From Trifolium pratense (Eukaryota > Streptophyta > Magnoliopsida > Fabales > Fabaceae): a stretch of DNA of 64,000 nucleotides. Of this stretch, positions 22,540 through 37,654 are shown in pieces. Location: contig NC_060065.1 in NCBI RefSeq assembly GCF_020283565.1, positions 55,403,489 to 55,467,488 of the forward strand. The letters run 5' to 3'. Within the stretch, counting starts at the first letter, position 1, and every line of letters starts with the position of its first letter. Position numbers and translations under genes: made by a program. A model generated the notes under the pieces. The model was not told the origin of the DNA and did not search any database. It saw only the letters and a program-made list of their open reading frames with translations.

Positions 22540-23360
22540 ACCTGCACGTGGATCAATCAATATTTTTTTTAAGAACACAAATAAGAAATTAAGAATTTCA
22601 CATACTTTGGTGAAATTGTCACGGAATACAATCCTTTCTCCCAATTTTAGTTGTATTATTAACTCAATCATGTCATATATGTAAACATAAAAACTGAAAT
22701 AAAGAATGGTTATAGTGTTAGAAAAGCTAATTGAATCATGACCCAAAAAAAAAGAGAGAAAAGCTACTTGAATAATTCAACAAAAACAAAAATGATCTTT
22801 ACAACCTTGTTTTTCATTATAGTTACTTAGATAATCACTTAATTGCAATCTAATCGATTTCATTAGTGAATAATACAATTTGGGTACATAAAAAATATGT
22901 GTATAAATTAGTATATAATGTAATAGCAGGCCCCCTTTTTTTCTTTTTTTTTTTTAATTAAAAAGGTGACATTGAAATATCAGTATTTTGTACACGTATA
23001 CCAGTATGCTTTATTTCAAAAACAAAGATGAATGAAGGAACCTTTTTGTTGATAAAAAATGTTGAAGACAACCATGACAAAGTAGAAAGCTCAATATGAG
23101 ATATCATAATAGTGAGATGATGACAAAGAAAGAGATAAGACTGAACAACCATATACTAGTTGTTTGTGTCTCGTTTCATAGCACAATAGACAACTAGTAA
23201 AAAGAAGGCACAAAACGACAACACCAATTTCAATTTATTAACCTCCTTATTAGGCCTAATAATGGCCCAAGATTCTATAGAATCACTTAATGGGGCCATG
23301 TTAAGCCCATCTACCCACCATCTTTCAGCAAATCATAAAAAACAAACTATTTTTGTTCCT
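22540..23360. other. AT-rich intergenic DNA, nothing recognised
   Basis: No gene, RNA or clear element seen in about 800 bp to the right of the duplication. Confidence 0.6.
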
Positions 23361-23378
23361 AAACGTGTGTGAGACGTT

Positions 23379-23470
23379 AAGCCACTATGTTTGGTCTAGT
23401 GGTGAGTGATTTGAGTAGTATGTTATAGGTCCTGGTTCGATCCTCAGCTCATTGTAAACAAACAAAAAAA
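23379..23470 (+). mobile_element. tRNA-derived SINE
   Basis: About 92 bp with a Pol III A-box-like GGTCTAGTGGTGAG (23393-23406), a B box GGTTCGATCC (about 23434-23443) and an A-rich tail. It is flanked by an 18-bp target duplication, 23361-23378 and 23471-23488, with two mismatches (AAACGYGTGYGAGACGTT). The internal promoter and A-rich end are classic SINE features. It is not a functional tRNA gene: the spacing and the 3' half do not fold as a cloverleaf. Confidence 0.85.
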
Positions 23471-23604
23471 AAACGCGTGCGAGACGTTGATACTAATCAT
23501 TAAATATATTGGATCGTAAATATAATTTTAGCGTCTTTATAATAATCAATTTAAAGATTGAAATGACAAATAGAGGAGACATTTACATTTTAGCGTCGCA
23601 CATT

Positions 23605-23975
23605 TAATTGAGTTGTAGTTAGCGGTGAAATGCTCCTCAAACACATTGTTAGTTGGTTCTCCCCAAAATGCATTGAGGCGTAATAGTTGGTTGGACATCT
23701 GAGAGTAAAACCCATGTTTTCGGCGCAAATCCCTGGAAAATAAATATGACCCCAAAAGGGTTAGGGTCGGCTAGTGAGACGACATGGGATAAACTTCATT
23801 GTCGAGAGGAAACAACCTATATCACAAACTAAAGTCCCTAAATGATCGTCTAGTGATAAAGGAAGTAAGAATGCATAGACAACCATGAAATTTGTATAGA
23901 AACAGCCACCCTTAAAAGAGTACATAATGTAGTTCATTGATTGAATTGAACGCTCTTGCACGAAGATTACTACTT
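23605..23975 (+). pseudogene. Nuclear plastid DNA: decayed 23S rRNA fragment
   Basis: This stretch follows plastid 23S rRNA for about 370 bases. Landmarks are GGTGAAATGCT, TGGTTCTCCCCAAAATGC, the GTGAGACGA...GGGATAA...TTCAT block, CCTAAATGATCG, AGTGATAAAGGA, AGAAACAGCCACCCTT and CGCTCTTGC. Most differences from the plastid gene as I recall it are C-to-T or G-to-A, plus small deletions. That is the usual decay of methylated nuclear copies of organelle DNA. It cannot encode a working rRNA. The mitochondrial 26S gene is less similar over this part. Protein frames here are meaningless. Confidence 0.85.
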
Positions 23976-24477
23976 TTGTTTATAAAAAATCGGTATCCAA
24001 CCAAACACCTAACTAATTTGCCACACCAATTCTATCGTCCGAACCCATTATAGAACAAAGCTCTACATAAATTTTTCTAATACACAAGTTAACACCATAT
24101 CATTTAAACTTAGAGATTTTCCTCTCACACCCCTTGAGTCTCGCACGCGCCTCCTGACCTTCTAATCTTACTCCATTACAACATTACATAAGGCACCTAG
24201 TCGGCTAGTCATAAAGCCAAACCAAACCTCACGATGAGGCATAAACAATGATATACAAACATCCTATAACACGATGTGCATCTACTTTAAGCACTCATCA
24301 TCACCATAGATCACAAACCTCACATCTCAACCGTTGGATGAAAACAACCGGCCCCCACCAAAGAAATCTTCATTGACTAATCATAACATCACTCTTCACA
24401 CTTCATAGCAGCCACAGTGACGTTAATCACACTGCACACAAATCAAACAAAAACCAGAAAAACAAACTCTCACGCAT
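23976..24477. other. Upstream region of the DUF3527 gene
   Basis: Non-coding. Probably contains the promoter of the next gene. No clear TATA box was chosen. Confidence 0.45.
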
Positions 24478-24628
24478 TTGATTCAAGTTAAGTTAGTTAG
24501 TGGAATAACACTCCGCGACGTCGTTTTGTTGTTGCTCTACTTCCACTTCAATCTCTCTGTTACGACGTCGTTTTCCTACCTAACTCCGACGCCACCGACA
24601 CTCTTTCCTTCCATTTCTCGCTTCTCCG

Positions 24629-25523
24629 GTAATCATTCTTCGCATTTTCAATTTTCAATTTTACATTAATAAATCAGAATCAGCAAAAAATTTAATAGAA
24701 AGTGATTATTTTTTTTACCAAACTAGTCCCTATTTTTCCGTTATTTGAGATTAAAGTGCAAATGCGGTTGAATAGCTACCAAAATTAGAATATATTGAAC
24801 CGTTCCGTTATTTTTGGTAATTTTTTTCGTTGTTGTTGCAATTGCATGATGAATGATGATGCATCTTATCGTTGTTAATTGATTTTTTTGAAAAATGTGC
24901 TTGCGTGGACCACTACCGTTTGTTTTTTAAGCGCTTCCGCAATTTTAGCTTATGTGATTTTCGTTTTTTTCATTTTTAATTTCAATTTTTATGTTTTTTT
25001 TGTGAATCATTAATTCATAAACCAACGTACACTTTTTTAATTTGTGCTAATCCTTGTTATTATTATTATTAGGTCAATAGGTTAATTAATTAGGAAAAGC
25101 TCCATATAGTGAAGTGAGATACAACTTTTACCCTAAAGGCTAATCATTATGCTTTCTTTACAGAAAGATTTTCCACTATACTAATACTATTATACTAACT
25201 AGTTTGAGTGAGATTAACCTGTTTGATTTTCTCATTTGTTGCTGTCGCCGATCAAATTAAAGTGGTAGCAGGTTTATTTTCTCTTTAATATGGTTTTGTA
25301 GTTGGTACCATAATTCTAACTGCTTGCTATTATGATATTGTTGATGGTTAGTTAGTTGGTATTAGTTTTTCTTTTGCATTTGTTTCATGTGGTTATTAAA
25401 ACCGGGGTGCAAAAATAATATGTGAGTAGTTATAGCAGATACCCCACGATGTCGATATATTTGTTAGGTTACAAGATCTTTGTTTTTGGAAGTTTGATTT
25501 GTAATTGTAATTCGGTTTTGCAG
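24629..25523 (+). other. Likely 5'-UTR intron of the DUF3527 gene
   Basis: Donor CCG|GTAATC at 24629 and acceptor TTTTGCAG ending at 25523, T-rich throughout. Inferred from signals only, so the transcript start is unknown. Confidence 0.6.
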
Positions 25524-25640
25524 GTGGAAAATACACAGTGACATTAACCCGGCGGAAATTTTTTGGAAGATAAAAAGGCATTTTCAAAGCTGGTGCTTGG
25601 AATGTTTTAGAAGTGAAGCCTGAAAGCTATCCATATCAGA

Positions 25641-28490
25641 ATGAGTAGAAAAGTTGTTGATGGGATCAAACCAGAGAAGCCTCCTCTGTCTTATGCCAAT
25701 CTTCATAACGAGATTACAAAAAATGAGGCGGATAAATCTTTAAAAGGTTTTTCGAATCAACAAAAGCAAGCAAATTGTAGAAGGGAAAATGAGGAAGATG
25801 AGCTTGTTATGCACATGTCAAGTTTACCAGGTTATTTGGAGAAGGGAGAAAAAATCCCTGAGAAGGCTTTGAATGTTGGGGTTCTTGATTGGACCAGTCT
25901 AGAACGTTGGCAGTACAGCAATAAACTTGCACCACACAGAAGTAGCCAGAGCTCGACATCTTGTAGTAATACTTCGTCTTCTATTGGTACTGACGAGTTA
26001 TCTGGTAATTCTAGAAGGAGTCTAAATTGGTCTCCTTTGCGTCAAAGGAAAATCCCTCCATCAGTGCAATCTCACTCTATGGCCTCTACAAAGCAAGACC
26101 ATTCTATAGCAGTCAAATCCTCGGGAGAAAATGTTGGAAATCGTTTGAATCTTGGAGGTAGCAACAGTCATATTGACTTACAAAGAAAATATGTTCGGAC
26201 TGTTGATCATCTTTCCCGAAACCATCCTACTAGTATACTGAAAGGATGTGACAGGAAATATCTACGTCCACATATTATTAAGGAAAGTGGCATCTTGCCA
26301 AATGACCGAATTTGCGAGGCAACCTCATCTGCCAAGTTGGAAATGGGCACTCAAGATGATCAAATGGGAAAAAAAGTGGAGAATTTAAGAGAACAAAATA
26401 TTGATGCGCATGATATGCTTGGAAAAAGCAAACCAATTGTTCTTATTTTACCTAGAGACGTCCCTCATAAAAACAATCATTGTGGAGCTCCTGATATGCG
26501 AACAACCTTGGATCAGAAGTTAGGAAGCCATAGTCAAACAAGAATTTCAGTAAATCCCAAGGAACCTTCCTGCACATATCTGAATTGCAATATTGCACAC
26601 TCCCATTCTCTGCCAGATGAACATAGAGAAAACCATTCCCAACCTAAAGAGTCACGTTCCAGTTCCATAGATTCAGATAGTTTCAAAATTCCTGTTTCTA
26701 CTTCAGAATCTGTACCGATCCGAATGAGAATGAGTCCATGCAGATCTAGAAAGGCCGAGGAAAGGAAACACAGCATTGCTGTATCTTCATCTGCAAATGG
26801 GCCTCCCACGGAAGTAGACCAGAAAATAACTACTGAGAAACCAAGAAGCTCTTCACCTTTCCGTCGATTTAGCTTCAGCATGGGATTCACAAATAAAGTT
26901 TCTGGTTGTAAAGAGGTTGCACATGTGCCACACCAGAGCTCCATGGCTACACTTAAACCTAGTTCAGAAAATGAGAGAGGTTATTCTAGCTCAAACATTC
27001 CTGGCAGTGATAAACCTGGAAATGATGACAAACGTAGGTCTAGTCCTTTGAGGAGATTCCTTGTTCCACTGGTGAAACCAAAGGCTGCAAACTGCCATCA
27101 CTCTGCGGAGTTATCTCAAAAAGATTCAGAAAATGTGAGAGGTTATGTTGGCTCGAACATTCCAGGCAACAAATCCGGTGTTGCTGGGAAAAGCAGGTCC
27201 AGCCCTTTAAGGAGATTACTTGATCCACTGCTGAAACCAAAGGCAGCAAACTGCCATCACTCCATAAATTTATTTCAAAAAGAGTCAGTGTCAACAAATA
27301 AGAATTGTAGGTCAGGTAATGGGAAATGTTCCACTATACCGCCAGAGAAAGAATTGGAGAAGGACCAGAGATTTGGTTGCTCCACAGTTAACACTGCAGA
27401 ATCTTCAAGTGAAGAGAAGAATATGCCATCAACGTCTCAAGCTCTACTGAGGATTTCCATGAAGAATGGTCAGCCCCTTTTTACTTTTGCTGTTGGCAAC
27501 AATAGCAACATTCTTGCTGCCACGGTGAAGAACTTAACTGTCTCAAGACAAGAGGAATGCAAATGTATCTATACTTTTTTCACCTTTAAAGAGGTTAAAA
27601 AGAAGAATGGAAGTCGGACGAATCACTCAAGCAAAAGCAAAGGTCCTGATTACGTTCACCACGTCATTGCCCAACTGAAGCTTTCTGATTTGCACTATGA
27701 TTATTCAAATGGTCAGAACCGTGTGGATTCTATCACAAAAGAGTTTGTTTTGTTTTCTGTAAAGCTCAAGCAAGGAGATGCTCAGGTGACTGACTATCAG
27801 CCAAATGACGAGCTTGCTGCTATAGTTGTCAAATCACCTAAAGCCGTCAATTATGAGCATCAGAGCAGTTGGCAGAATGAACATCAAGAGGTAACAGCGG
27901 TGCTTCCAAGTGGGGTTCATAGTCTTCCAAGTGATGGTGGACCTTCGTCGTTGATTGAGCGCTGGAAAACTGGCGGATCCTGTGATTGTGGAGGTTGGGA
28001 TTTGGCTTGTAAACTAAAAATTCTTGCAAACAAGAATCAAACGTGCAGAACATCAAGAACATCAGAAGCTTATTTTGCAGATCAACATGAGCTTTTCTTC
28101 CAGGTATTTTCTCATTGATTAATTTAAGTTGGGTATCCTTCTATGCATATTCCACGTGAACCTTAGTTGGTTGGTTAGCTTGTAGATAATTGATTACTAA
28201 AGTTTCTTTTTTACCTTAAATGCTTAATACAGGGGAATGACCAATGTCAAGATAACCGTCCTGTTTTAAATTTTTCCCATTTTGAACCTGGAGTATATTC
28301 AGTAGCTTTTGGTTCATCGCTTTCACCCTTGCAAGCGTTCTCCATCTGCATAGCAATGGTGGATGGTAAGCTCCCTCATGAACTTTCTGGATCAAGAAAC
28401 TTCATTGAGGGAAAAGATCGGAGAGAATCGGCGGACATTCCTGCAAGTTACGTTGCTTATCCTCCAGTCTCTCCAGTTGGAAGGGCCTAA
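25641..28490 (+). CDS. DUF3527 domain protein
   Basis: Coding exons are 25641-28103 and 28233-28490, total 906 residues. The GTATTT...AATACAG intron joins in phase. A 5'-UTR intron is likely between 24629 and 25523. The start ATG (MSRKVVDGIK) follows an untranslated stretch. The N-terminal two thirds is Ser/Asn-rich and probably disordered. It holds SPFRRFSFSMG (about 411) and two tandem modules of about 45 residues, each ending SPLRR..(D/V)PL.KPKAANCHHS (about 442-489 and 496-540). From about residue 600 (LRISMKNGQPLFTFAV) to the end is the DUF3527 domain, with a Cys/Gly motif CDCGGWDLACKL and the final PPVSPVGRA. The molecular function of this plant family is not known. Nothing looks broken. 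Confidence 0.92.
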
Positions 28491-29514
28491 AATTTATGGA
28501 GTAAAGCCATTTCTTATGCCTCCTTGCCATTAAGTGCAGAACATGGGTAACCAGCAAATAAACGTTTTTTTACTAGAGTAGTATGTTATTGATAACTGAT
28601 GCATAGGTGAGAAAGCCTTGCAAGTTCGTAACTCCATTGTTAGCTAACAACCAGTTAAAGTGTGAATATCATGAATAAATTGTATTTTTTTATCTTCTAG
28701 TATTTCATATTTGTCTCATTCACCTTGACCTGGTTGACCAAAACAATAAATCTTGTATTTAGAGTCGTATCATCGAATGGGTAAGTGACCACTTTCAATA
28801 TGCCTTCTTGAGGTAATGTGATGTACAAGTGTACTACTACTAAAACTTGATTTTTAAAAGGTAGTTGAGTCCATATGTAAATTTCTGTAATCTCTAGAGT
28901 TGAGTCCCATTTGTACCTGTTGTATATGATTAGTCAATGAACTCTAGAGATTCAGATACCAATGGCAGTGATATTGAAAGTGCATATGGAACATATAAAC
29001 AGCAGAGATTGAAAAAGCAAAAACCATATATGCTACTAGTCCTCAACGTATGAAATGCCTCTGTTGTTAAATATTACTATTACTGTTACTATTACATTAT
29101 CTACACAGACAATAGATTAGAATTATTAGAAAAGTAGAAGGGGTGAGTAAAACTCGGAAAAGGTTGTACACTTATTTGAATAATAACTTCTGCCCTGAGC
29201 TCTGATTTGGTGGATTTTATCATTGGAGAAGGACAGCATCTGCAAATATGCGAGATTTCTGTCTAACTTCTCTTGATTTTATGTAAACGTCGGTTATAAA
29301 GTTGACTTGGTGGTTAAACGGAGAAGTTAAAGAGTTGAGTGATACAAAACTTGTGGCTCATATCCACTTAACAATCCTAATGGTGTAAAGTCACTGCGAC
29401 CCACATTTTCACGACTTTGAGCCAACAACTCTACTAGATCTCTGGTGCCAATTCCACCATTTGGAAAGCATGCATGTAGTTGACCAGAAGGGAAGCATGC
29501 ATGTAACTACGAAG
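28491..29514. other. 3' UTR and intergenic DNA, no gene seen
   Basis: About 1 kb after the DUF3527 stop. No frame or element recognised. Confidence 0.5.
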
Positions 29515-29700
29515 TAACAATTGATACTAGAATTATTTTGGGAAATCGTTATGTTTTGCATATATAATATCAAATAATAAATAGTTAAATATTTCTAGTT
29601 CTTAATTTTAAATTTTGGTTTATGACAGTCTTTATAAAATATTTCTTCGCGGTTTAGTCCTTATATTATTTTCCATCAATAATTCTAGTATCAATTGTTA
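29515..29700. mobile_element. MITE with 23-bp perfect terminal inverted repeats
   Basis: 29515-29537 and 29678-29700 are exact inverted copies (TAACAATTGATACTAGAATT...). The element is 186 bp, has no coding capacity and lies upstream of the BSK gene. No clear target duplication was found, so the superfamily is open. Confidence 0.8.
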
Positions 29701-29744
29701 AGTTAACTCATGCCTCTGCTCTGCTGTTATTTAATATTTTTATT

Positions 29745-29885
29745 AATTTAAACGTCAAAAGAGACAGAAATAAAAATAATATCACTGGGTGATTAAACTT
29801 TTGAAACGTCAAAAGTTAACTCTTGAACCGTGATTAAACTTTTAAACGTCAAAAGAGACAGAAATAAAAATAATAAAAATGTGGA
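29745..29885. repeat. Short direct duplication upstream of BSK
   Basis: The phrase AACGTCAAAAGAGACAGAAA followed by TAAAAATAAT occurs at about 29751-29780 and again at about 29844-29873. ATTAAACTTTT also recurs. This is a local tandem duplication of about 93 bp, partly decayed. Confidence 0.75.
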
Positions 29886-30269
29886 ATCAAACCTAATGCA
29901 AGAGTGTCTTTTTGTGTGGATCTTTGGATCACACCAAAATCCTCAGTCCCACCACATGTTGTTTTTATTGAAAAGTGAACCGCAGCCATATTAGGTGACC
30001 AAACCTCTTTTAATAATGGATAAAATACAATAGTTTAAAAGAGACCATAATAATAGATAGTGACAAAGCAGAGACATAGCTAATAATGCATTGCAGAGAG
30101 CAAATGATGCAGAAAGGTGGTGATTGACTGATACTACCAAACACATTTCCTTTGAACTTTCTCTCTTCTCTTCATTCTCTGTCCCCTTATCTTTTTCATC
30201 CATGAATGGATAGTGGAACAAAATAAGAACATAATAAAAGTGTTGCAGTATTCTGCTGCATTTTCAGCA

Positions 30270-34013
<3,744 letters not shown>

Positions 34014-34596
34014 GAATTGAATTGAAATGTATATACAAAATTACAGCGAGTCACTGTAATTTTGACAAATCCTTCGCAATTCCAAACATGCTCAAACTAA
34101 TAATTGTAATTGTCTTATTTATTTATGTTTATTAGTTGTGAATCTCAAATTGCTCTTACCTAGTATACCCTCATTATTAATAGTTGATAGTTGATTTATT
34201 TAGCTTCCAACAAAACTCCAAATTACCTGAAGTTACTCTACCGTGCATAACAAATATCATCGCATGGAGAGAAAGTGCAATTAGGTAGCAAGATAATATA
34301 GTCCAATTTTTTTAACAGAGTAACAAAATAAACAGAGCATAAAAATCAAGAGTGGTATCAAAAAGGAAGAATGAACTAAAATCACCGAGTAAATTATTCT
34401 AGAGTTTTCTATGAGTACATCGAACTCATAACAGATATTCAAACTCTTAATAAACTATCTTAGACCTCAACACAGTCATCGGGAAAAAAATAAAGACCTT
34501 GCAAAATATTAAATTGAATCTTCCTCAGGCTGCAACTACTACAATTGTAGTCAGAGCTCATGCCGCAAAATAGAACACCGATATAATATACTTGGA

Positions 34597-35952
34597 TTAC
34601 ACTGGAGGCCTCCCAGAACCAAGGAGCTGACCAATTAGATTAGTCACCTGAAAACAACAAAAAAGCCACTTTAGACAACAATAATGATTATGGTCAAAAT
34701 GTGCAGTTTAAAAACCATATTCAGATTTATTAAAAAAAAAAATATTCAGATCGTAACTTCACAAATTGCTTTGCTTTGAATTGCATCACACTATCAAGGC
34801 AATAAACAGTAGAAATCTCAAAAAGAACACATTTAACAGATGGTAAACCCAACTAAGTCTTAAACATCTAAGAAACTATCTTAGCACGAGAAAAAAGCAA
34901 CTAAATGTTGAATTTGCAAAAAGCAATAACTAATATAGACAAAAAAAAAAACTTTCTAGTGACACATTCAATCCAAAAGGAAACATAAGGAACATCTTAC
35001 ATGCCAGTATTTGGAAACACAGCGGTCAATGCAACTATTTTCACCCATATTTAACTCGGACTCCTTGTACCTGAGCAAATACAGTGACAGACATATCATT
35101 AACATCAGATAACTCTTTTGAATGAATAAGAAACAACACTTTCTCAAACAGTTAATGTAACTAAAAAAGAGCTTTTACATACTTATTGTCGACACACTTG
35201 TTGAAGCAGGACTGGGTCATCCTGAATGGTAAAAACAAAAAAGTGTAAGCCAAATGAATTATTATGCCACCAACAAATCTTCATTATACTAGCTTGTTGA
35301 AAAATCACACGGCAAACACATAACAAGATAAACATTCTAGCCGAGTATGTTTGAGCCACTGTGATTTTGCAAAAGCTACATTTTGGAGCTTGAACAAAAT
35401 TAGAGTGCCATCATGATTTTGGGACTGTTTAGATTAGCTTATTTTTGAGCTTATGAAAAATAGCTTATGCAAATAAATAAGCTGTTATGTTAATTTGTAA
35501 GTTCTTGCTAGTAAAAATTGTATCTTCATAAGCTATTATTTCATAAAATACCTTAACAAACTTATAAATAATACATAAAAGCTTATTTATTGTATAAGTT
35601 GTTTTGCATAAGCTCCAATCCAAACATGCACTTAATACCAATAGAATTAAAAAGGGCTAATTAAGGTGTGAAGAACCTACTTGTTGAACAATTCAACCCT
35701 ATACTCCATCTCTTTCTCAGCAATTCCAAGCATCTGCTCAATTACCAAATAAATTATTCAAACACAAGAAACAGAAAACAATAAATCTAATAACAATAAT
35801 AATACCCAGAAATAAAAAATCAAACTTGAAATTAAATTGGGAATCAATTTTTCATGCAAAGCATAATGAAGACACAGAAAAATCAAATTCAAGAAAGAGC
35901 AGAGAATACCTGCCTGTTCGTTATCCAAACCAGCAGGGGGAACTCCGGCCAT
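34597..35952 (-). CDS. TIM10: Mitochondrial import inner membrane translocase subunit Tim10
   Basis: Five coding exons on the minus strand: 35952-35914, 35733-35681, 35221-35183, 35070-35001, 34647-34597. The product is 83 residues, the usual Tim10 length. It has the twin CX3C motif (CFNKC ... CIDRC) that forms two disulfides in the intermembrane space. There Tim9-Tim10 chaperones hydrophobic carrier proteins from TOM to TIM22. It also has the conserved EMEYRVELFNK and LNMGENSC. The first intron must use a GC donor (CAG|GCAGGT at 35913) to stay in frame and to match the family without a gap; the nearby GT at 35909 would shift frame. A 5'-UTR intron is likely at about 36060-35962. Intron 2 holds a MITE. 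The gene is convergent with BSK. Confidence 0.94.
35421..35633. mobile_element. MITE in TIM10 intron 2
   Basis: Left GGGACTGTTTAGATTAGCTT; the inverse of the right end reads GTGCATGTTTGGATTGGAGC. Both ends then continue with inverted AGCTTATG/CATAAGCT words. This is the common legume 'tgtttggattagctta' type, probably hAT- or Harbinger-derived. Confidence 0.7.
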
Positions 35953-36099
35953 TGTAACCTAAAAGAATTGGGATGATGAGAACAATTGAATTACAATTAC
36001 AATGGAGCCGAGAAAATTATTGAATATTGAAAAGTAAAAGGATGATCAAAGATGTAACTCACGAGTGATAGTGTTGATTGTAAGCTGCAAAACTAAACC

Positions 36100-36842
36100 C
36101 TAAAACTTGCAATTCGCTCCAATCTCTGATTTAGGGTTTTTGGACCAAACTAAAGTACTACTTATGTCTCAACTTGACGGCACTGTTTTATGTTCTAAAG
36201 CCACGTGTTTTAATTTATCTTTTTCCTTAAAAAAGGATTTTTTTTTGACAAAAAAAAAGGATTTATTTATTTTTTAAAAAGAGTCCCAATAATTTTATAT
36301 ATTAAGTTTCAAGCACACGTTAACATTCTCCTAGTTTATACTGTCGCCGTTCTTTTTTATTTATCGTTTTAAAAAAAAAATAACAAATTAAAAAAAATGT
36401 ATTTTTGCACCTATCTTCCTATTATACCATAATTTTAACCCACCAATAAACTCTTTTTTTTCACAAACTTTCTATTCCCAATAAATTTAATATATTCTTG
36501 ATTCAAATTTTTTTTAATATATTATGTAAAAAAAACAAATTTAATATTTTATGTACCAAAAAAAATTAATTTTTAATTTTTTTTAATTTTCCAAATATAT
36601 AGCATTAATTAGTTTTATTGAAAGGAGACTATAATAGACAAAATATAATAAATTATCAAAACGATAAATAATTTAAAACAATTTTTTTCTAAAACGACAA
36701 ATAAAAAGGAACGAAGATGAGTAGTAATACTTTTAATTAACATTTTTTGTCAATGGGAATAACTTTAAATTTCCATTTCCAAGAAATTCATAGAAGATCA
36801 TTGCATCTTAAAAGCTAAAAATTATAGGTTGAATGCTTACTT
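36100..36842. other. AT-rich intergenic DNA upstream of TIM10
   Basis: No gene seen. Expected to carry the TIM10 promoter next to 36100. Confidence 0.5.
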
Positions 36843-37363
36843 TAAGTCATTGAAGTAGTATTTCTTATCATGATTTTTTGTTTTTACTTTTCATTCAACT
36901 CGCGTATATCATTTAAAATTTTAAATTTTTTTCTTCAATCATGTTTAATACTACGTCCGTCCCTAATTATAAGATCGTGTTTGACCATCGCACATACGCC
37001 AATTCACAATTTTGATCACTAATATCTTTAATTTTCTATTAATAAAAATTATAAAAATTTAATATTTTGAAAGTAATTATCAAAACAAATTGAACAAGAT
37101 ATTATATGCTAATATTTACATTTATATATTATTAAAAAAATACAGTCAAAACAAGGTAAATGAATATTACATTTTTGTCAAACAAGGTCTTATAATTAGG
37201 GACGAAGGTAGTATATTATATGAATCTCTTTTGCAAAAGTTTAAATTATTTTAATAAAAAGATGAACTAAATATGAATTTTTCAGGGACCAAAAAGTGCG
37301 AAAAAACTAAAAGCAAAATTCTAAAAAACTATAGGGACCAAAAACATATTTAACCTTATAAAA
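36843..37363. mobile_element. Dispersed repeat interrupted by a Stowaway MITE
   Basis: Flanks on both sides of 36951-37211 match the reverse complement of 63340-63548 in order (AGTCATTGAAGTA, CGCGTATATCATTT, ATATGAATCTCTTTTGCAAA, GGGACCAAAAACATATTTAA). The right end is the common legume 'ggaccaaaaacatatttaa' terminus. Confidence 0.75.
36951..37211. mobile_element. Stowaway (Tc1/mariner-type) MITE
   Basis: 261 bp. Left end CTACGTCCGTCCCTAATTAT, right end its inverse (ATAATTAGGGACGAAGGTAG), target duplication TA at 36949-36950 and 37212-37213. The related repeat at about 63370 shows the same junction without the insert. Confidence 0.92.
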
Positions 37364-37654
37364 TATAAGGAAAAAGACAAGTGTACATGTCAAGAAAAAG
37401 TACATATAAAGATAGAAGAATTAAATCCATTCAGCTTACTCTCCCAAAGCAAGTTTCATGGTCAAGAGGTCATTTAATCAGAAGTTTAAATGAAAGAAGC
37501 ACAAGAACCTCAACACAAATGCGCAAGGTATATTTCATGATTGACACCAAAATGTTAACATAGTGAAAAACAACTATGCCAGTTGAAAATCTAATCTAAG
37601 ACACAAGGCATAATGTCGTTAACATAAATCGAAATCCAAAGTCACTACAAAGCA

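Noticed and set aside
23385..23450. A tRNA gene
   Set aside because: A and B boxes are present but no cloverleaf or acceptor stem pairs. The A-rich tail and target duplication mark it as a SINE.
23546..23961. Two minus-strand ORFs (69 and 66 codons)
   Set aside because: They overlap the plastid 23S rRNA remnant and have no protein features.
26534..26944. Minus-strand frame of 136 codons inside the DUF3527 gene
   Set aside because: Antisense shadow of a real exon with no recognisable domain.
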